A stretch of 64,000 bases of DNA from Echinometra lucunter (taxonomy: Eukaryota > Echinodermata > Echinoidea > Camarodonta > Echinometridae). Positions 1-13,150 of the stretch are shown here, in pieces (position 1 is the first letter of the stretch; the number at the start of each line of letters is the position of its first letter). The translations under genes and the position numbers were made by a program. The stretch covers positions 36,467,081 to 36,531,080 of the forward strand of contig CM057151.1 in NCBI GenBank assembly GCA_029962745.1. The letters run 5' to 3'. A model generated the notes under the pieces. It worked only from the letters and a program-made list of their open reading frames with translations. It ran no database searches and had not been told where the DNA came from.

Positions 1-2123
1 GGGGGGGGCTGGACCTAATTTGCAGGGGCCCATGTGTTCTAGTGCCCACTAGTGTTGAGCCTTGCCTATACTCTGGCATCAGGTTCAGTGAAATGGTTTG
101 ACAAGTTAATCAAGAATGAAGGTTGTGAGAAAAACAAACTGTTGGGGATTGGCTTGTTTTGACAACACCTATATTGATAGAACTGCCAATCACTGGCCAT
201 CAGTCAGCAGACGAAGATAACAAGTAGTCCTTGGCTGCAGTCAGAAATTCCCAAATCCAAGAAACTTGACAAGAAGTGTTTTTCTACAATTTTTTCCTGT
301 CATAATTCCCCTTTCTTCTGCTAATTTCGTAGAAATATGGCAGGGCTCAATTCTAACTGGGGTCATATGCACATTGATGCCTGTCTTTGAACTTCACACC
401 CCTAAAATTCACATTCTAGAGGGGAACTGAAGGCATATGTACTCCAGAATAACAATTCAGACCCCTAGTGACAGCAGTTTACAGTGGAGCCATGAATATA
501 GAGAAACTAGGTTACTGCATTGCAGCATCAGGACTTGTTATGCATTTTTAAAAAATGAAGAAAACAATATGTACAGTTCTCTAGAGATATTGCAAAGTAC
601 ACTGTATGCCTGTTCATACAAGTTAGTATATTTTGTATACGAATTTTTAAATGGCATCATTATGTAGCTTTTATACTTTGAAAATAGAGAATTGAATTGA
701 AAAACAGTATGGTACGGATATACATGAGACTTTTTGTCTTCTCTCAATGCAGTTTCTTTAATACTTCCCTATTATTTGTACATGATATATCATACTACAC
801 ATTGTAAAGGGGGGAAAATCAGAACATCTGACTGACACACAGGAACAAAGAATAAAAGGCTATCAAAAAATGAGTTTGGTGTAAAAGTCAGTTACTTTTT
901 TGATAGGGGTCTGGATTGAAATTCTGGGCCCTTTATGTATTAAGCCCTGTGTTGAAATTGTTTTGGGGTCCGGACCTAAATTCTAGCAGCCCATAACCCT
1001 GGGCCCTGTTATTGTCGAGCGCTGGTTGAAGAAAGATTAAAAAGAAAAAAAAAAGGAAGAAAAGAGTTCATGATTTATTACCTCGGTGACCAAACTTCTA
1101 ATCACAAATATTTAGATATTAGATATCTAAGGTAGATTGGAAAGTGTTCCTCCATTCAATCGTTATCTTAATTAATAGTTTGTATTTTATGTAATCAGAG
1201 TACTGAGTTAATCAAAAGAAGATGTACATGTATATAGTCTGTTCCAAGCCAGACAGACATTAATCCTGTGCTGAAGTATATGAGTTAATTCCAGACAGTT
1301 ACATGTATATGTTGTCCGGCTTGACAGTGTGTGTTGAAAACCAAATGGGAATGAAACTCATTTTGACAACCTTTTTTTTTTGTTTTGTTTTGAAAAAGCC
1401 TTTTGATTAGTTCTTTCATTCTGATAAGAAGTTTTACAAAGTATGTCACAAACAGAAGTTCATAAAGCATATCTTATAATCCTAATGAAACAAAATTATA
1501 CATGTGCAACAGCACTTGATGTGCTTCTCTAAACTGTCCTATAGTCGAGTCATGTCACGACAGTTGTTTTAGGCATATATATAGAAGATTAGACATATAT
1601 TTTGCTTTTTTTTCGTATTCCTTCGATGCTAATATTTTTTAGTTTTTTTTTCTGAAATTAAGACATTATTCAATCAAAATTCTTTGAAGTCATGCCCTGT
1701 TTTGTTGCCCAATAGGATCATTTTATATATTTACCAAAATGCTATAGATATTATATGAAATATTGAGTTCTAATCACCTGCTTTGACAAAAGATCTGCTG
1801 CAAATTCTATATCTGTATCAAAAACTTTTCCTTTGAGCCAACATTTAAAGCATTATAGATAAAAAGCATATTGCTATTCGTTGCTTATGACAAAGGAATA
1901 GATTGATAGGTACTGCAGGGAAACATGATTTTGTTGGATGAGAGTCATAAGGGCATAAAATCATCAAAGTTTATACAGCTTTAATGACCTTCTGGCTCCA
2001 AGCAGCCCATTTTCATTGCCCTTCCTTGAAGGCATCTGTTTGTGGCAGGGTAACTGATTGCGAGATGCTGTGCCACAAACACAACTACGATGGGTTGAGC
2101 TTTGTTGTGACAGTACTAATGTT
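1..2123. other. Gene-free AT-rich stretch
   Basis: No coding exon seen. Related GGACCTAA...GGGCCC-like segments at the left edge (9-40) and at about 905-1020 suggest two ends or copies of one diverged repeat. The rest is AT-rich with short A and T runs. Confidence 0.5.
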
Positions 2124-2530
2124 GACAGAGCTGTCACACAACACACATTCTAACTTGGCTACTGAGGATGGTGGCAAGATGGACCTCTTTCACATTTGTA
2201 AGTAGCCACATGGGTCACTTTCCCACATGGACAGAGCTGTCACATAACTCGCACTCCGGCATACCCACTGAAGATGGTGATAAGATGGACCTCTTTCACA
2301 CTTGTAAGTAGCCACATGGGTCACTTTGCCGCACAGACAGAACCGTCACATAACTCACACTTTGGCATATAGCTACTGAGGATGCTGGGAAGATGGACCT
2401 CGTTCACACTTATAAGTAGCCACATGGGTCATTTTTCCACAGAGACAGAGGTGTCACATAAATCACACTCTGGCCTATGAAGATGCTGGCAAGATGGACT
2501 TCTTTCACTCTTGTAGGTACTAACCAGACG
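2124..2530. repeat. Minisatellite, about 106-bp unit, 4 diverged copies
   Basis: Units begin GACAGAG/GACAGAA at 2124, 2230, 2336 and 2444. Each carries TGTCACA, an AAGATGGACCTCTTTCAC-like block and, in most copies, AAGTAGCCACATGGGTCA. Spacing is 106, 106 and 108 bp. Short open frames inside are chance products. Confidence 0.9.
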
Positions 2531-3020
2531 GGGAGCTTTCACATGCACTTCAAGGAAGTTTACACATTATGGATAGAAGCTAACTGGGCCTCCTTCACAC
2601 TTTAAAAGATGGGACAGTAGCCACATGGGCCTCCTTCACACCTGTGGGTAGTACCTCCACTTTTTCAAATTGTATCAGATTGGCAGCAGCCATGCTTGAA
2701 GTCTACCATTAGACGTGTGTTCAGGTGCCCTCCCCTATACGCGCTTCTTCACACTCACAGGGGTCAACCCATAGAAGATACCACTTTTGTCATCTACATT
2801 TTAGGGTCAAATTGTGCTGCTACAGATGGGGATACGATTGGGCAGCATGGTTTTTTCCTCCCTATTTTGTACTTCTGTCTGCCAGATAAGGGGGTAGGTG
2901 TATGACTCCTCTCCTTACCATAACTCTCCCATGTGCCAGTTACGGTGTATCTCTGACACTCTCTGTTTGAATGAATGCCATATGTCCTTTAGACTTTTGA
3001 GAGCACATAAGAGTGGTGCT

Positions 3021-3252
3021 AACACACAGGGGTGGGTCGGGGGGCAGCCTTTTTGAAGCTGAGGACCCCCCCTTTTTTTTTTTTGGTCATCAGAGAGTTT
3101 TGAGGGTAAAATAGACACCTGAACATGCAGAGGACCTTTTTGTCTCTATTTATTTTATTTTTTTGTTTTTGTTTTGTTTATCAGCATATTTTTCAGGTAA
3201 AACAGTCACCTGAAAAGGTTGATACCCCCACCCCTTTTGAAAAATTCTGGAT
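3021..3252. mobile_element. Diverged MITE-like repeat, copy 1 (GGGGCAGATCCAG family)
   Basis: It shares blocks with 11495-11730: a T-run followed by a TCAG-containing block, TGCAGAGGACCT, ACCTGAAAAGG and CCCTTTTGAAAAATTCTGG. The ends are weak inverted repeats. It is probably a decayed non-autonomous DNA element. Confidence 0.55.
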
Positions 3253-3962
3253 CCTGTGCTGTATCATGCAAGTTGAAGTGCATATTATTGCTAATTCATG
3301 ATGTAAGCTGTGTTGACATTTTCACCAAAGTTCAAGATGAGGCCGTTGTCTCCAGGGGGATCCAGAAATGTTGTGAAAATGCTTAAGGATGATGGATGCA
3401 TCTTTCCTCAAAATAGACCATTTTCAAAATGCATACAGGTGGCATGAAAATCCCATCCAGTGCTGCTGTCTGCATGGTGCGGAAACAACTTTGCTGGATT
3501 CATGAGAGCCCCCTTTCTCGTTCCTGGGACTGTTGAAGTTGTGTTAAGTTGAATAATCAATTGCATTGCTGTTGAATATAATTGTACAAGACTTATCTTT
3601 CAGAAGTGACTGAGTAAAATCTTGATTTACATGTATAGAGAGTTTCATCCTCTCTCCTTTTTACTAGTGACCTAGCATATCTGAAAAGATGAAATATTGT
3701 GTATTCACTCAAAACAGTTACAAACATATGCTTAATTCTGTAATTATATTCATGGTGCTGTATATAAAGTGTGTTAATTGTACTAGTTGTTTCATGTTAC
3801 AAATTGATGAAAGAAAGCAAATATTATTTTTAATTTAAAGGAAAAATTTTTAAAAAATGAAAATGACACAACAAGAAAGCAGTGACTGATGGATGGGGTA
3901 TGATTATGAGTTTTGATATGATACGTTTTTCCAGAACAGTGAAAAGCCAAGATATTCATCAG

Positions 3963-4105
3963 GGTCCCGTACATTGCATTAAACTTACCATTGATGGTAA
4001 CTACCATGGTAACAGTGCTCAACAGCTTATCAAATTCAAGGTTTCCATGGAAGTTACCATTAAATGGCAAAGTTACCATCAATGGTAAGTTTTATGCAAC
4101 AGGGT
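3963..4105. mobile_element. Short MITE with about 35-bp terminal inverted repeats
   Basis: The left end (CATTGCATTAAACTTACCAT...) is the reverse complement of the right end (...ATGGTAAGTTTTATGCAACAGGG). The inner 19 bp, CTTACCATTGATGGTAACT, matches exactly in inverted form at 4071-4089. The interior carries further TTACCAT/ATGGTAA words. About 143 bp with no coding capacity. Confidence 0.85.
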
Positions 4106-6860
4106 TCTGATCTTATATGCTTAGAACCATTTTCTGTTCATACAGCAAAATGGCCATAGATCTCATGCCTGATATTACTATGTACATGTGGTTTGGATCT
4201 ACAGTAGATAGTAACCTGTTGGAATATCATAGCCTATGTGTACAGGTTCAAATAACAACATATTAAGCTACTAGTACCTCACAAAGCAAAAGAACATTTG
4301 AAATGTTATAAAATGTGATCCATGTTTGAAAACGTTTTTATTGAAATTGTCAGTGCCTGAAATGAGATATGATATTGCAAGCAAAATGACTCAAAGTTCT
4401 GCACATAAATTTTTTTTTTTTGCTCTGTTTATTTTTAGGATAAAGCAGAAAGAAGTTTCAAGAAGTTACTGCTAAATTTCTGTGCATGTTTGCTAGTAAT
4501 TGATAATGCATTTTGTTTAAATTTAGCATAAAAAGTCATTCCTGAATATGCACCGAAGAAAATTTGGAGATTTTATTTTTTCCATCGTTGGACCTTCAGT
4601 ATAACACCAGTAGGTTGTTTTTTTATGCTCAAGTAAATGGCAGGTGGCAATGAAATAAATAACTGCATGCAAGGTAGGTTTTATGTGTACTCACTTATCT
4701 GTTTGTGGTAAAATGCAAAGATATGAATTGCATAAGGTTTACGTCATTATGAAAAAAGATTTTTTAAAAAAGCCTTTGTGGTTTACTGTGACATGTATGA
4801 AACAGCCTAACAATTTGCCAAGAACCAACCTACATTTTGTAAACTAAAGCCTTTTACATAGAGTTTAATGCCCCGACTTGTAGGAGACGATCACACACGA
4901 CATGAATTATGTAGTCATGCGCACTTTTATGGAGCCTGAAATCATGCTTCGCGCTACCATGAACAGCAAATGGCTTTGAAGTGTACAGTATAGTACAATA
5001 TACACCTATATGAACATGCGTGTGATGATTTTAAGGGTTGGTTGGTTGGTTACTGGGGTTGAGAGGCACTTATCATTACTAAATTAGAATATTTGCACCT
5101 ATTTAACTATTTTTTACCTTCGTTTACCTGCTTATTTTCTCTTTGTCTAGATCAGTTATTGTGCTTCACTTTTTGCTAGATTTTATCCAACTATCTCTTT
5201 TCTTTCATTGTGTCACCTTTATGTATTTTGCAAATATCTGTCTCTACGAAAATTTTCATTCTGAAAATATTCTTCTTTTTTTTTTACCAAGCTCTCTTGT
5301 TATTCACGGAGGAATAAAGCTGTTTTTTCCTTATTATTTAAAGGGGTAGATATATCTTATTGAGGCCAGTATATTATCTGCACACATGAAAACATATAAA
5401 AAGGGTCCTTTTTTCAGCATGAGGCATGTAATGTGTATTGCTATTATTTCTTTGCTCTCACCTGTCACTTCGCTTTCATCATGTCTTCATCTTGCATTTT
5501 GAAATCGTTGTCTTTCTATGTCATTCCGTAAATCTTTTTTTTCCTAGTTCTCTTTTAATATTAACCCTGTGAAATTATTCTCATATTCAATTGAAAGGGG
5601 TTACTTCATACTGGGTATGATGGAGGAATTATCAATGTACTATTTTCTCTCCTAATTCTCGGAGGTTCATTTAACCATGATGCCCTTTTTGTGACCCTGT
5701 TATGGATAGTTCTGTATTTTTCCAGCACTGGCTGTACCCAGTGTTTATCTTGGACTTTAAAGCCAGAGCGAACTGGCACCCTTGTATGGGATTTTGAAAT
5801 AGCGCCCTCTCAGTCCTAAACTATTGATTTTGTCCCCTTTTTGCTCCTAGCATGCTCTGTTCTGATCAATGAGAGCTTTATTTTTTGAGTAACATCTGTT
5901 AAAATGTATTTGTATTCATACTAAGGAAATTCATGAGAAGCCACAAAGGATATAATGTTTCAAAGAGTCTTTGGTTTTGAGTAGCTGTAAGTTGGCGCTG
6001 TTGTAAATACATCATAATAAGGGTCAGTTCACTGTCGCTTTAATGTTCATATTATGCCTAATGTACATTTGCCTCGGTCATTGTACGATGAATTGGTCTA
6101 TGATTTTCCATGCAGTTTTAGGGGCATCATAGGTGGCTTTGGGCTACAATGCATGTGTTCACATTATGTAAGAGTCGTGCCATTTCTTGTTTTGGCACTC
6201 GGGGGCAGGCTGCATGGGCAAATCTGTACAGAGGCTCCTCCATGGATTGGACGGAAATCTTGCAATTTCATTGCAGTTGTCTTGCAGTCTCCTTGGCCTC
6301 TGCACGGAAAGAGGTTGCGTAGAATAGGCAAGTGACTGTGCAGCCGCCTCTTGCCTCCCCATGGAGGCCGTACAGAAAGGGGGATACGGGCAGAATACTG
6401 GCTGCGTAGACTAATGGCAGGCCAGATGTAAACGAGGCATACATATATAAGAGGCAGTCTACAGACCAGCCAACCATACACCATGGTCCCAATTAGCTAA
6501 GAGCTTTCATTTGGGGGAAATTCTCATTACTCTGATAGAATCTCAAACGTGATATGGGGAGCCAAATCTGTGGTTTTAGATGCTAGCAAGGAGCTGCAGG
6601 CACAATTTATGATCTATTGACTTTTTCAAAACCAATTAAGTCCATCAAAGAAGTAAGTTGATTTAGTTTGTATAAAATCATTGAACTAGAAGTAAAATTT
6701 GTGCATTTCTGGCTTTTCATAAGACTATAAATATAGTATATCTTGGTTGATAAGTAAACAAGGTACCTTGGTCTCCAAGTGAAATCTGATGGACTAAACT
6801 GAGAGTTGATATACCGTAGGCAGTGCACAAGTTTGATGACGTGATGATTCAACATTATTA
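4106..6860. other. AT-rich stretch without gene
   Basis: No exon was supported on either strand. A somewhat GC-richer island at about 6160-6490 gives short overlapping minus-strand frames but no splice signals or recognisable protein. A short GGTT array is at about 5036-5052. Confidence 0.5.
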
Positions 6861-7111
6861 AGGGCATTCACACATAGAGCGCTTACTGAGATTTAGATAT
6901 CAGTATTTGAATCCACATTGTAGATCACAATCTCATATATTTATGCTTGTGAATAAAAAAATCTCTCAAATTACTGAGATTCTGATCGAGAATCTCACTT
7001 TCAGTCATTTTTTGTTTTTGTTTTATATTTCTCTTCTATATAAACCTGTGTTTATGCTAAAGGGAATCTATGCTGTACTTTGCCTTTGAATGAGTTGGAC
7101 ACCACACTTAC

Positions 7112-7298
7112 CTGACATTCTTGTGGAGTACACTATCTAGATCCTCGTGGGGATGGTCCTCTCCTGAACTGTGATGACCTTCCCTGTCTGGCTTGAGAGA
7201 AGGCTTATCTGCTTTTGAGGTGTGCTGAATTACACTTTTTATGGCTGCTTCGAGGGTGCCAATTTCCATGATTGCAGAAGGTGGGACCAACATTTATC
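7112..7298 (-). CDS. Possible first coding exon of an unrecognised gene on the minus strand
   Basis: Read on the minus strand, a pyrimidine-biased stretch ending ctccgCAG is followed by an in-frame TAA, then ATG (7293-7291). About 60 codons follow, ending at an AG|GTAAGTG donor (intron starts at 7111). The peptide starts MLVPPSAIMEIGTLEAAIKS, is hydrophilic and His/Ser/Asp/Glu-rich in the middle, and ends LDSVLHKNVR. It has balanced amino-acid use, unlike the repeat-derived frames around it. I do not recognise the family. The next exon would lie below 7111 and I did not find it. It may be a real 5' exon or a chance ORF with a good donor. Confidence 0.4.
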
Positions 7299-8635
7299 CT
7301 GCGGAGAACTAAGAAGCTAATCTCTTTTCTGACCGTTCCTAATCTTGTTGAAGTTTTCTCACTTTTCGATGATGAGTAGAACTTTTTGATGATGAATAAA
7401 GAGAAAATTTTTGATGCATGCCATCCTCACTGGACTTGAATGTGATTGACTGATGAGGATGAATGGCAATTCAAGTTATGTCATCATATTTCATGCAGAA
7501 CCAGTGCATTATATACAAATAACGAATAGACATGAGTGTGATGGTAGAAGATTCCGTATGAGGTGACAGAGTGACCTTCTATTAGAAGTTATGCCGCTCT
7601 TTCACTAAATGCGAAATCTGGTACCTTTACACAAATTAGAATATACCCTATTTGCATTATACAATGAATCAGAAGTTTGATTAGAATCAAGAAAAACAGT
7701 AAGATTACTAATCAAGGTTCCAAAAGCAGGTTCCGACTGCAAAGTGCCTGTGTGTAGTGCGAATCTTGTGAAGTGCGTGACTTGCTTTGCCTCAACATAT
7801 GATTATGCATATACTGCGCAAGCTTATTGTGACATCACAAAAGAAACAAAACAAGTAATTTGTGGGAATCTTACTGTGACATGCATGCCGTGCAATGGTA
7901 CATTTTTGGATAGTATGCATGCAGTGGTATCATCTCCCGTAGACTTGTTTATAACATAGTAGGTAATGTATGTGGAATGACTTACAAATTGTGCCTAGAC
8001 ATGATAAAAGTAATCTTAAAGATGGGTTCTGGTCCTGCAAGTACATAGTGAAAGAAACAGGGAAAGATAGATTTGTACATGTATGAAAAGATGTCTAGAG
8101 TGAGATTTTCAAATCATAAAATGCCCCTTGTCCTTGTCAGATTATTGCATTTTTATGGATGAATTCAGTTTTGATAGTCTCAAGTACAATAGACTCTTCT
8201 AAATGCACCTATCTTTTACTTACAACATTGATTTGCAAGTCACGTTGAATCAATGCAACCAAATATTAGCCCTCTGTTGGGGTTGCGTATACTGTACATG
8301 TTTTGGATTTTGTGGTGCCAACCAGCAGTGCGGTTTACCTGTACCTGTCTCTTTGTAATGGTGGCCTCATGAGGCAGTAAATCTCATATATACGGTAGAT
8401 GTCATGTGAGGTGTGAAAGTCAATTTGGCAATTTGAAATGGACTAATGGAAATCAAATAAGGTGTGTCGCATAATTAAGGTCTGTTCTCATGGCTAAGGA
8501 TAGTGCAATTACACTGTCTCATGCCGGTTATGAAGTTTGACTTTGCTGACATTTTATTATTGACCGATGATTCGTTGGTATATGGGGATGCAGGGGCAGG
8601 TCACCAAAGGATTTTATGTGCCATTTCTGTAGATT

Positions 8636-8983
8636 AAAGCCTTGTTCAGATATGATGCGACTAAACCCAGTGAAAAAACCCCATGTTTTTTAGTGTTCAG
8701 ATATGGCAAACCACACCCTTATGTTAATGAATGTGCATTAATGCGTCAATGCTCAAATAAAGGATTTTTGTCAAAAGTTGCACTGACAAACTCTTGACAT
8801 CATATTTTGCAGTGACTACACACGAATTTGATTGGTTCACAGCTTTTTGCCACCAGGAGGCAAAAAATATACCTCTTGCCTCATTTTTTTTTTTTTGCTG
8901 CCTCATATCCCATTCACTTACTACACAGAAGAGCATGGGGGTTTGTCGTTGGGGTTTGTCGCGTCATATGTGAACGAGCCTTA
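8636..8983. mobile_element. MITE family A (AAGGCTYGTTCACATATGA ends), about 348 bp
   Basis: The left end GTTCAGATATGATGCGAC and the reverse complement of the right end GTTCACATATGACGCGAC match over about 30 bp. TTAA words sit at both outer borders (8634-8637 and 8981-8984). The interior block CATCATATTTTGCA...GAATTTGATTGG recurs at 36190-36240 and, in part, at 24548-24575. Confidence 0.75.
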
Positions 8984-9027
8984 AGTCATGCCCTGTGGGT
9001 ATCACACATCCAGATAAATTACACGAC

Positions 9028-9111
9028 TTTTAACTCGTTGCCTACTGGAACCGGGTTGTCCCTATATGAAGCCTATGAGAATGTGTGCATTCAGTAATCA
9101 ACAAGTTAAAT
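9028..9111. mobile_element. Very short inverted-repeat element (TTTAACTCGTTG family)
   Basis: An 84-bp unit opens TTTAACTCGTTGCCTAC and closes with the inverted counterpart GTAATCAACAAGTTAAA. Related units occur at 44518-44774 and about 31983-32040, and a weaker one at about 10545-10630. Confidence 0.6.
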
Positions 9112-9639
9112 GGGCCCATTGTGTGTAAAAAGGGGAGAGAGAAAGAAAGGGAGGTGGGTAATTCATTGTGAAAAGATGATATATGACCCCCGGCCCCCGA
9201 CCCCCTCCCAAAGCCACTGCCCCACCCTCCCTTCCTATGAAATGGCTTTTATTCTCTTGTACCAGAGTCAATTTCGCCCTTGGCAGAGCTCAAATAGCTC
9301 CCTAAAATCCTTAAAACCCAATTCTTTAGGGCGAGCATTTTCTTCAGAGTCGTCCTTCCCTTAGCTCTGAAAGTAAGCAATAAATATGAGAATTGTGATC
9401 TCGGAGCAGCAGAATAAACATTTCTTGAAACAACAACCACATTAACGCATCATACTGATACTCATATATGCATACTCTCAAGAAGAAAAATGGGATATCG
9501 GCAATTAAAATACAACATACCTCCCTTGGGCCTTAGAAATAGCTCCTGTAAAGTTGTCCACGGGAGCTATTTTTTTTCAGAGAAAAGCTGTCTTGGGAAA
9601 AAAGTATTTTTCACCCTATCTTGTATCCATAATTTGTGG

Positions 9640-9695
9640 ATCATATTTCAATAAATGTAATTTGATCTGATTTGATTTAATTTGATTTGTATTTC
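9640..9695 (+). repeat. LINE/SINE-like 3' tail with TTTGAT repeats
   Basis: TTCAATAAATGTAATTTGAT is followed by several diverged TTTGAT units. This resembles the short-repeat 3' tails of CR1/L2-type LINEs and their SINEs. The upstream body could not be delimited. Confidence 0.4.
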
Positions 9696-10544
9696 AATTT
9701 CATCCAACTTGTAAGACTAATGCCCCCCTCCCAACACATTCCCCCTCTACGGCAACTCGTTCACTTTGCTACTGATGGTTATTGCATTGATTCTGCGTTC
9801 CTGAGAATAGACGTAGGCCCAGGCCAGCCCATACAGTGGTCCCTGGATTATTACTGCTACACTCTTACCATCATGGTGACTCATGTTTTTGGGGTTGATC
9901 GTGAATATTCAGTTTCATCAATTTTTGATCAAATTTTGCTGTATGTATGGTGGATGAATGGTTTGAGGAAAAGATATGCTCCTACATACTGCTGAAATTT
10001 TAATGAAATAGAGCTTATTATAGAAGAACTTGCACATAATTTGCCATTGTATTACTGTGAAATTGATAAATATGCTTCTATCATGTTTATTCTAGTATTT
10101 TCTTTTAATTCTATACTTGATTTTTTCATAAGCTTAAATTTACTGCGATAGATTTATTCTTCAGTACAGTGTTAGTGTAGATTATTCCTTTAAGTAATCC
10201 GTTGTTGATTCATTACAAGATCACATGCATTCTTGCCTGAGTTGAAACTTCAGTGGAATCTTACATGGGCTAGATTTCAAAATCCTACTCAACACATGGA
10301 AAGCAATGCATGGTCAGGCTCCACAATACTTGCAAAACTTCATTTCAGAATATGTTCCCTGCAGAGATCTCTGCTCTTCCAGTAGCAATTAGTTAACAGT
10401 CCAAAGAACTATCTCAACTCTTGGAGAAAAAGGCTTTTATTTCTGCAGGGCCATCTTCGTTCATTATCTTATGAAATTACAGTGATGTCATACATCATCT
10501 GACCGGAATTCTTCAAGCAGTTGTACCATACTGAATTGACTTTT

Positions 10545-10815
10545 TAACCTGTTGCCTTTGGGAACCAGGTGGTCACTGTATTAACCCATAGCAGTACAGA
10601 GCTTTCTGGAGGTCTAAATTAATCATCTTCAATCCTCAAATTGGCAACAACATTAATTTTTTTTCCATGCTTACATAGTTTGAAAAAAATAAATATGGAT
10701 ATAACATGAACCAAAATGAATTATGATTGTAAAATTTTATCAGAAATTGCCAATTTGAACATGGAAATAGTGATATATATTATTCACTACGTTGCCAATT
10801 TAAAGAATTTCATGA
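10545..10815. repeat. Diverged repeat with three AATTGGCAA/TTGCCAATT motifs
   Basis: CAAATTGGCAAC at about 10636, TTGCCAATTTGAA at about 10748 and TTGCCAATTTAAAG at about 10793 mirror the motif spacing in the TTAA-flanked MITE family at 29740, 42102, 50933 and 54550. It is likely a distant relative. The ends are unclear. Confidence 0.4.
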
Positions 10816-11494
10816 TTAGTTACAATCAAACTGCTCTAAATCGAGAACACCACACCATACAGTGTTGAGAATGGGCTCGAATTTTTCAGTGAATTTTTCT
10901 CTTTCTGCTCATGTATAATATGTACTGCTCAGCATTCTGGACCAACATAAAAAAAAAGGAGACAGTGTACCTCTATGGGTGAAGTATATAGGAGTTTGAG
11001 AATTAAGTAGTCAACAGGTTGATAGTCTCATTGATTGTATTACATTACCCTCATAACCTCCAAGTTTATGAGCAGGTGCCAAAAATAACTTTTAAAGAGA
11101 CGAGTGACCCATTTTTTTGTTTTCACCTCCTAAACCTCGTTTCTTCCTTCATTCCACTATTTCTATCAAATGATTTACCTAGAGCTTCTTCCTTTCGATG
11201 GATCATCACTTGTTTATCATTGCAACTACTGCATGCTTCAATCCTAAAATAGATGTGCGGCGGTGTAGTCTCGTCTGAGAGGATTATCTTTAGTAGTTGA
11301 AAAGTAGGCGTATCCACAAAGGAACTTGCCTCAGTCTAAACAGTACCATTAACCCACATTTTCTACTAATGTCAAGATTCCTCTTGCAAAACATGGGATT
11401 TACTTGCCAAGCCTTTGTCTTTTCTGTGAAAAAAGGAATAAGACATGTTCAACAGATTCTAGATCAGATCAGAATTTATGAGCAACTCCCCACC

Positions 11495-11730
11495 CAGGGG
11501 CAGATCCAGGGGGAAGGGTGAATTGGCTGTGGCCCCCAGTATTTCGTTTTTTTTTTTGCTTATCAGTGAGTTTTAGTGTAAAAAATTACACCCCCAAAAA
11601 GGCAGAGGACCTATTTTGATTTTTTTTCTTCTTTTTTTGCTTGTCAGAATTTTTGTTGTTGTAAAACAGACACCTGAAAAGGCTGGTCACCCCCCCCCTT
11701 TGAAAAATTCTGGGTTTGGCTCTGCCACCT
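11495..11730. mobile_element. Diverged MITE-like repeat, copy 2 (GGGGCAGATCCAG family)
   Basis: It opens CAGGGGCAGATCCAGGGGG and closes CTGGGTTTGGCTCTGCC, a decayed inverted counterpart. Internal blocks match 3021-3252. A further GGGGCAGATCCAG end is at about 33865. Confidence 0.6.
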
Positions 11731-12830
11731 GCCTGTTTGGTTCTGTTTGGGATACATGTTTTACAAGATAAGCTCTAACGGGCCATGTCTATATGGTAGA
11801 ATGTGCCTTTCATCACCTTAATGCCATCATGGATATACAAACCACACTGATATCCATGCTGCCATGTAGACCCCACCACACCTAAATGAGTGGGTGTAAT
11901 TCAAGTCCCCCTGGATCTTCTTGAGCCCTGTGTGATGCCTCTGGAATTCAGCTGGTATGCCCGTTTTCTGTCATGTACTGCTAGGTGGTACCCAGGATGT
12001 CCCCCCCCCCCTCCCCAGTATCCTCGGTCTGTTCATCTACTAGGTGATTCCTTATTGCCACTGATTGAGATGTATGACCATTATATCCAATGTCTATACT
12101 GTCCCAGGCCATTTAGTATCCTGTTGTATTGATAGAATAGAATATTTGAAGCAATTATTGGACCACTCCCTTTGGTATCTTGTCTGTCATGACTTGATGA
12201 AGATAAATTAACCTTTGCTCTGCCTAGATAGCCTATTCAATTCATTTTGAGAAGCTGGGGTGAAAGGCACTTTCAGACATTTGGAAAAAGAGATCTCCCT
12301 TCTTTCTGATTGTGTACTAGTAATGGAAATACAGATTAAGAATTTTTGAGGAAGGATTTCAAGCTCTTGTGAACTGGGGGAGGGGTTTTTGTTGACGTTG
12401 TGCATTGTGGGAGTTTTCACATTTATCTTGAATTTTCTGGTTTTTCAGTGATACCTCATATGATGAACGGTAACTTGTTGCTTTTCACTTTTCTATATTC
12501 TAGAAATACATTGCTACTTGTGTTTCATTTTCTAATTCTAGCAGATTTGATCAAGTACACTGTATCAGTTGATTTATACTGACCTTTAGTTATTAAACAA
12601 AAACAATACTTGTCCACATTAGGACACAAAGAAAACTTATGACATGTTTTAAGCAATAGTTGCTTTTCAATAAAACTTTCCCATATATTTCTAATTTCTT
12701 ATTAGACTTTTTTAGACTTGATAATTTTTTAAAGTTACAACAGGACACTACAGCCAGGTTAATGTTTTGCAAGTTCCCTGTATATTCATTCTTATAGATT
12801 CATCATTTCATTCATGATCTATGCTATTAA

Positions 12831-13150
12831 AGACGCTAGGTCATGGGCTTTGGTGGGGAATGGATCATAATTTGCTGACACCAGACTTTGTGAAAAATAC
12901 CTGTAATAGAGCTACATTTCTGGAGCACAGCAAAACAAGCTGTCCCACCACAAACATTCTTCGGCCTGCTTCGGGCATTCTCGGGCCAGGGAAAGTGAGA
13001 TAATGACTTTGCCATATGGGGAAAGGGTGAAGTATACAGGGCAATACATAAGGTCTGTTGGTCATAAAACTCACAGTGATGGACAACACCTGTTACTGGG
13101 TAAGCACCCATGGTGTCAAATTCCCCATGAAAGCCCACGACCTAGCGTCT
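12831..13150. mobile_element. TTAA-flanked MITE, 320 bp, about 38-bp terminal inverted repeats
   Basis: The ends AGACGCTAGGTCATGGGCTT and AAGCCCACGACCTAGCGTCT are near-perfect inverted repeats, flanked by TTAA at 12827-12830 and 13151-13154. The family usually associated with TTAA target duplication is piggyBac. All open frames here, including the 128-codon frame starting at 13003, are element sequence. Confidence 0.88.

Noticed and set aside
6054..6492. Overlapping plus and minus frames in a GC-richer island
   Set aside because: Overlapping frames on both strands, no splice signals and no recognisable motif.
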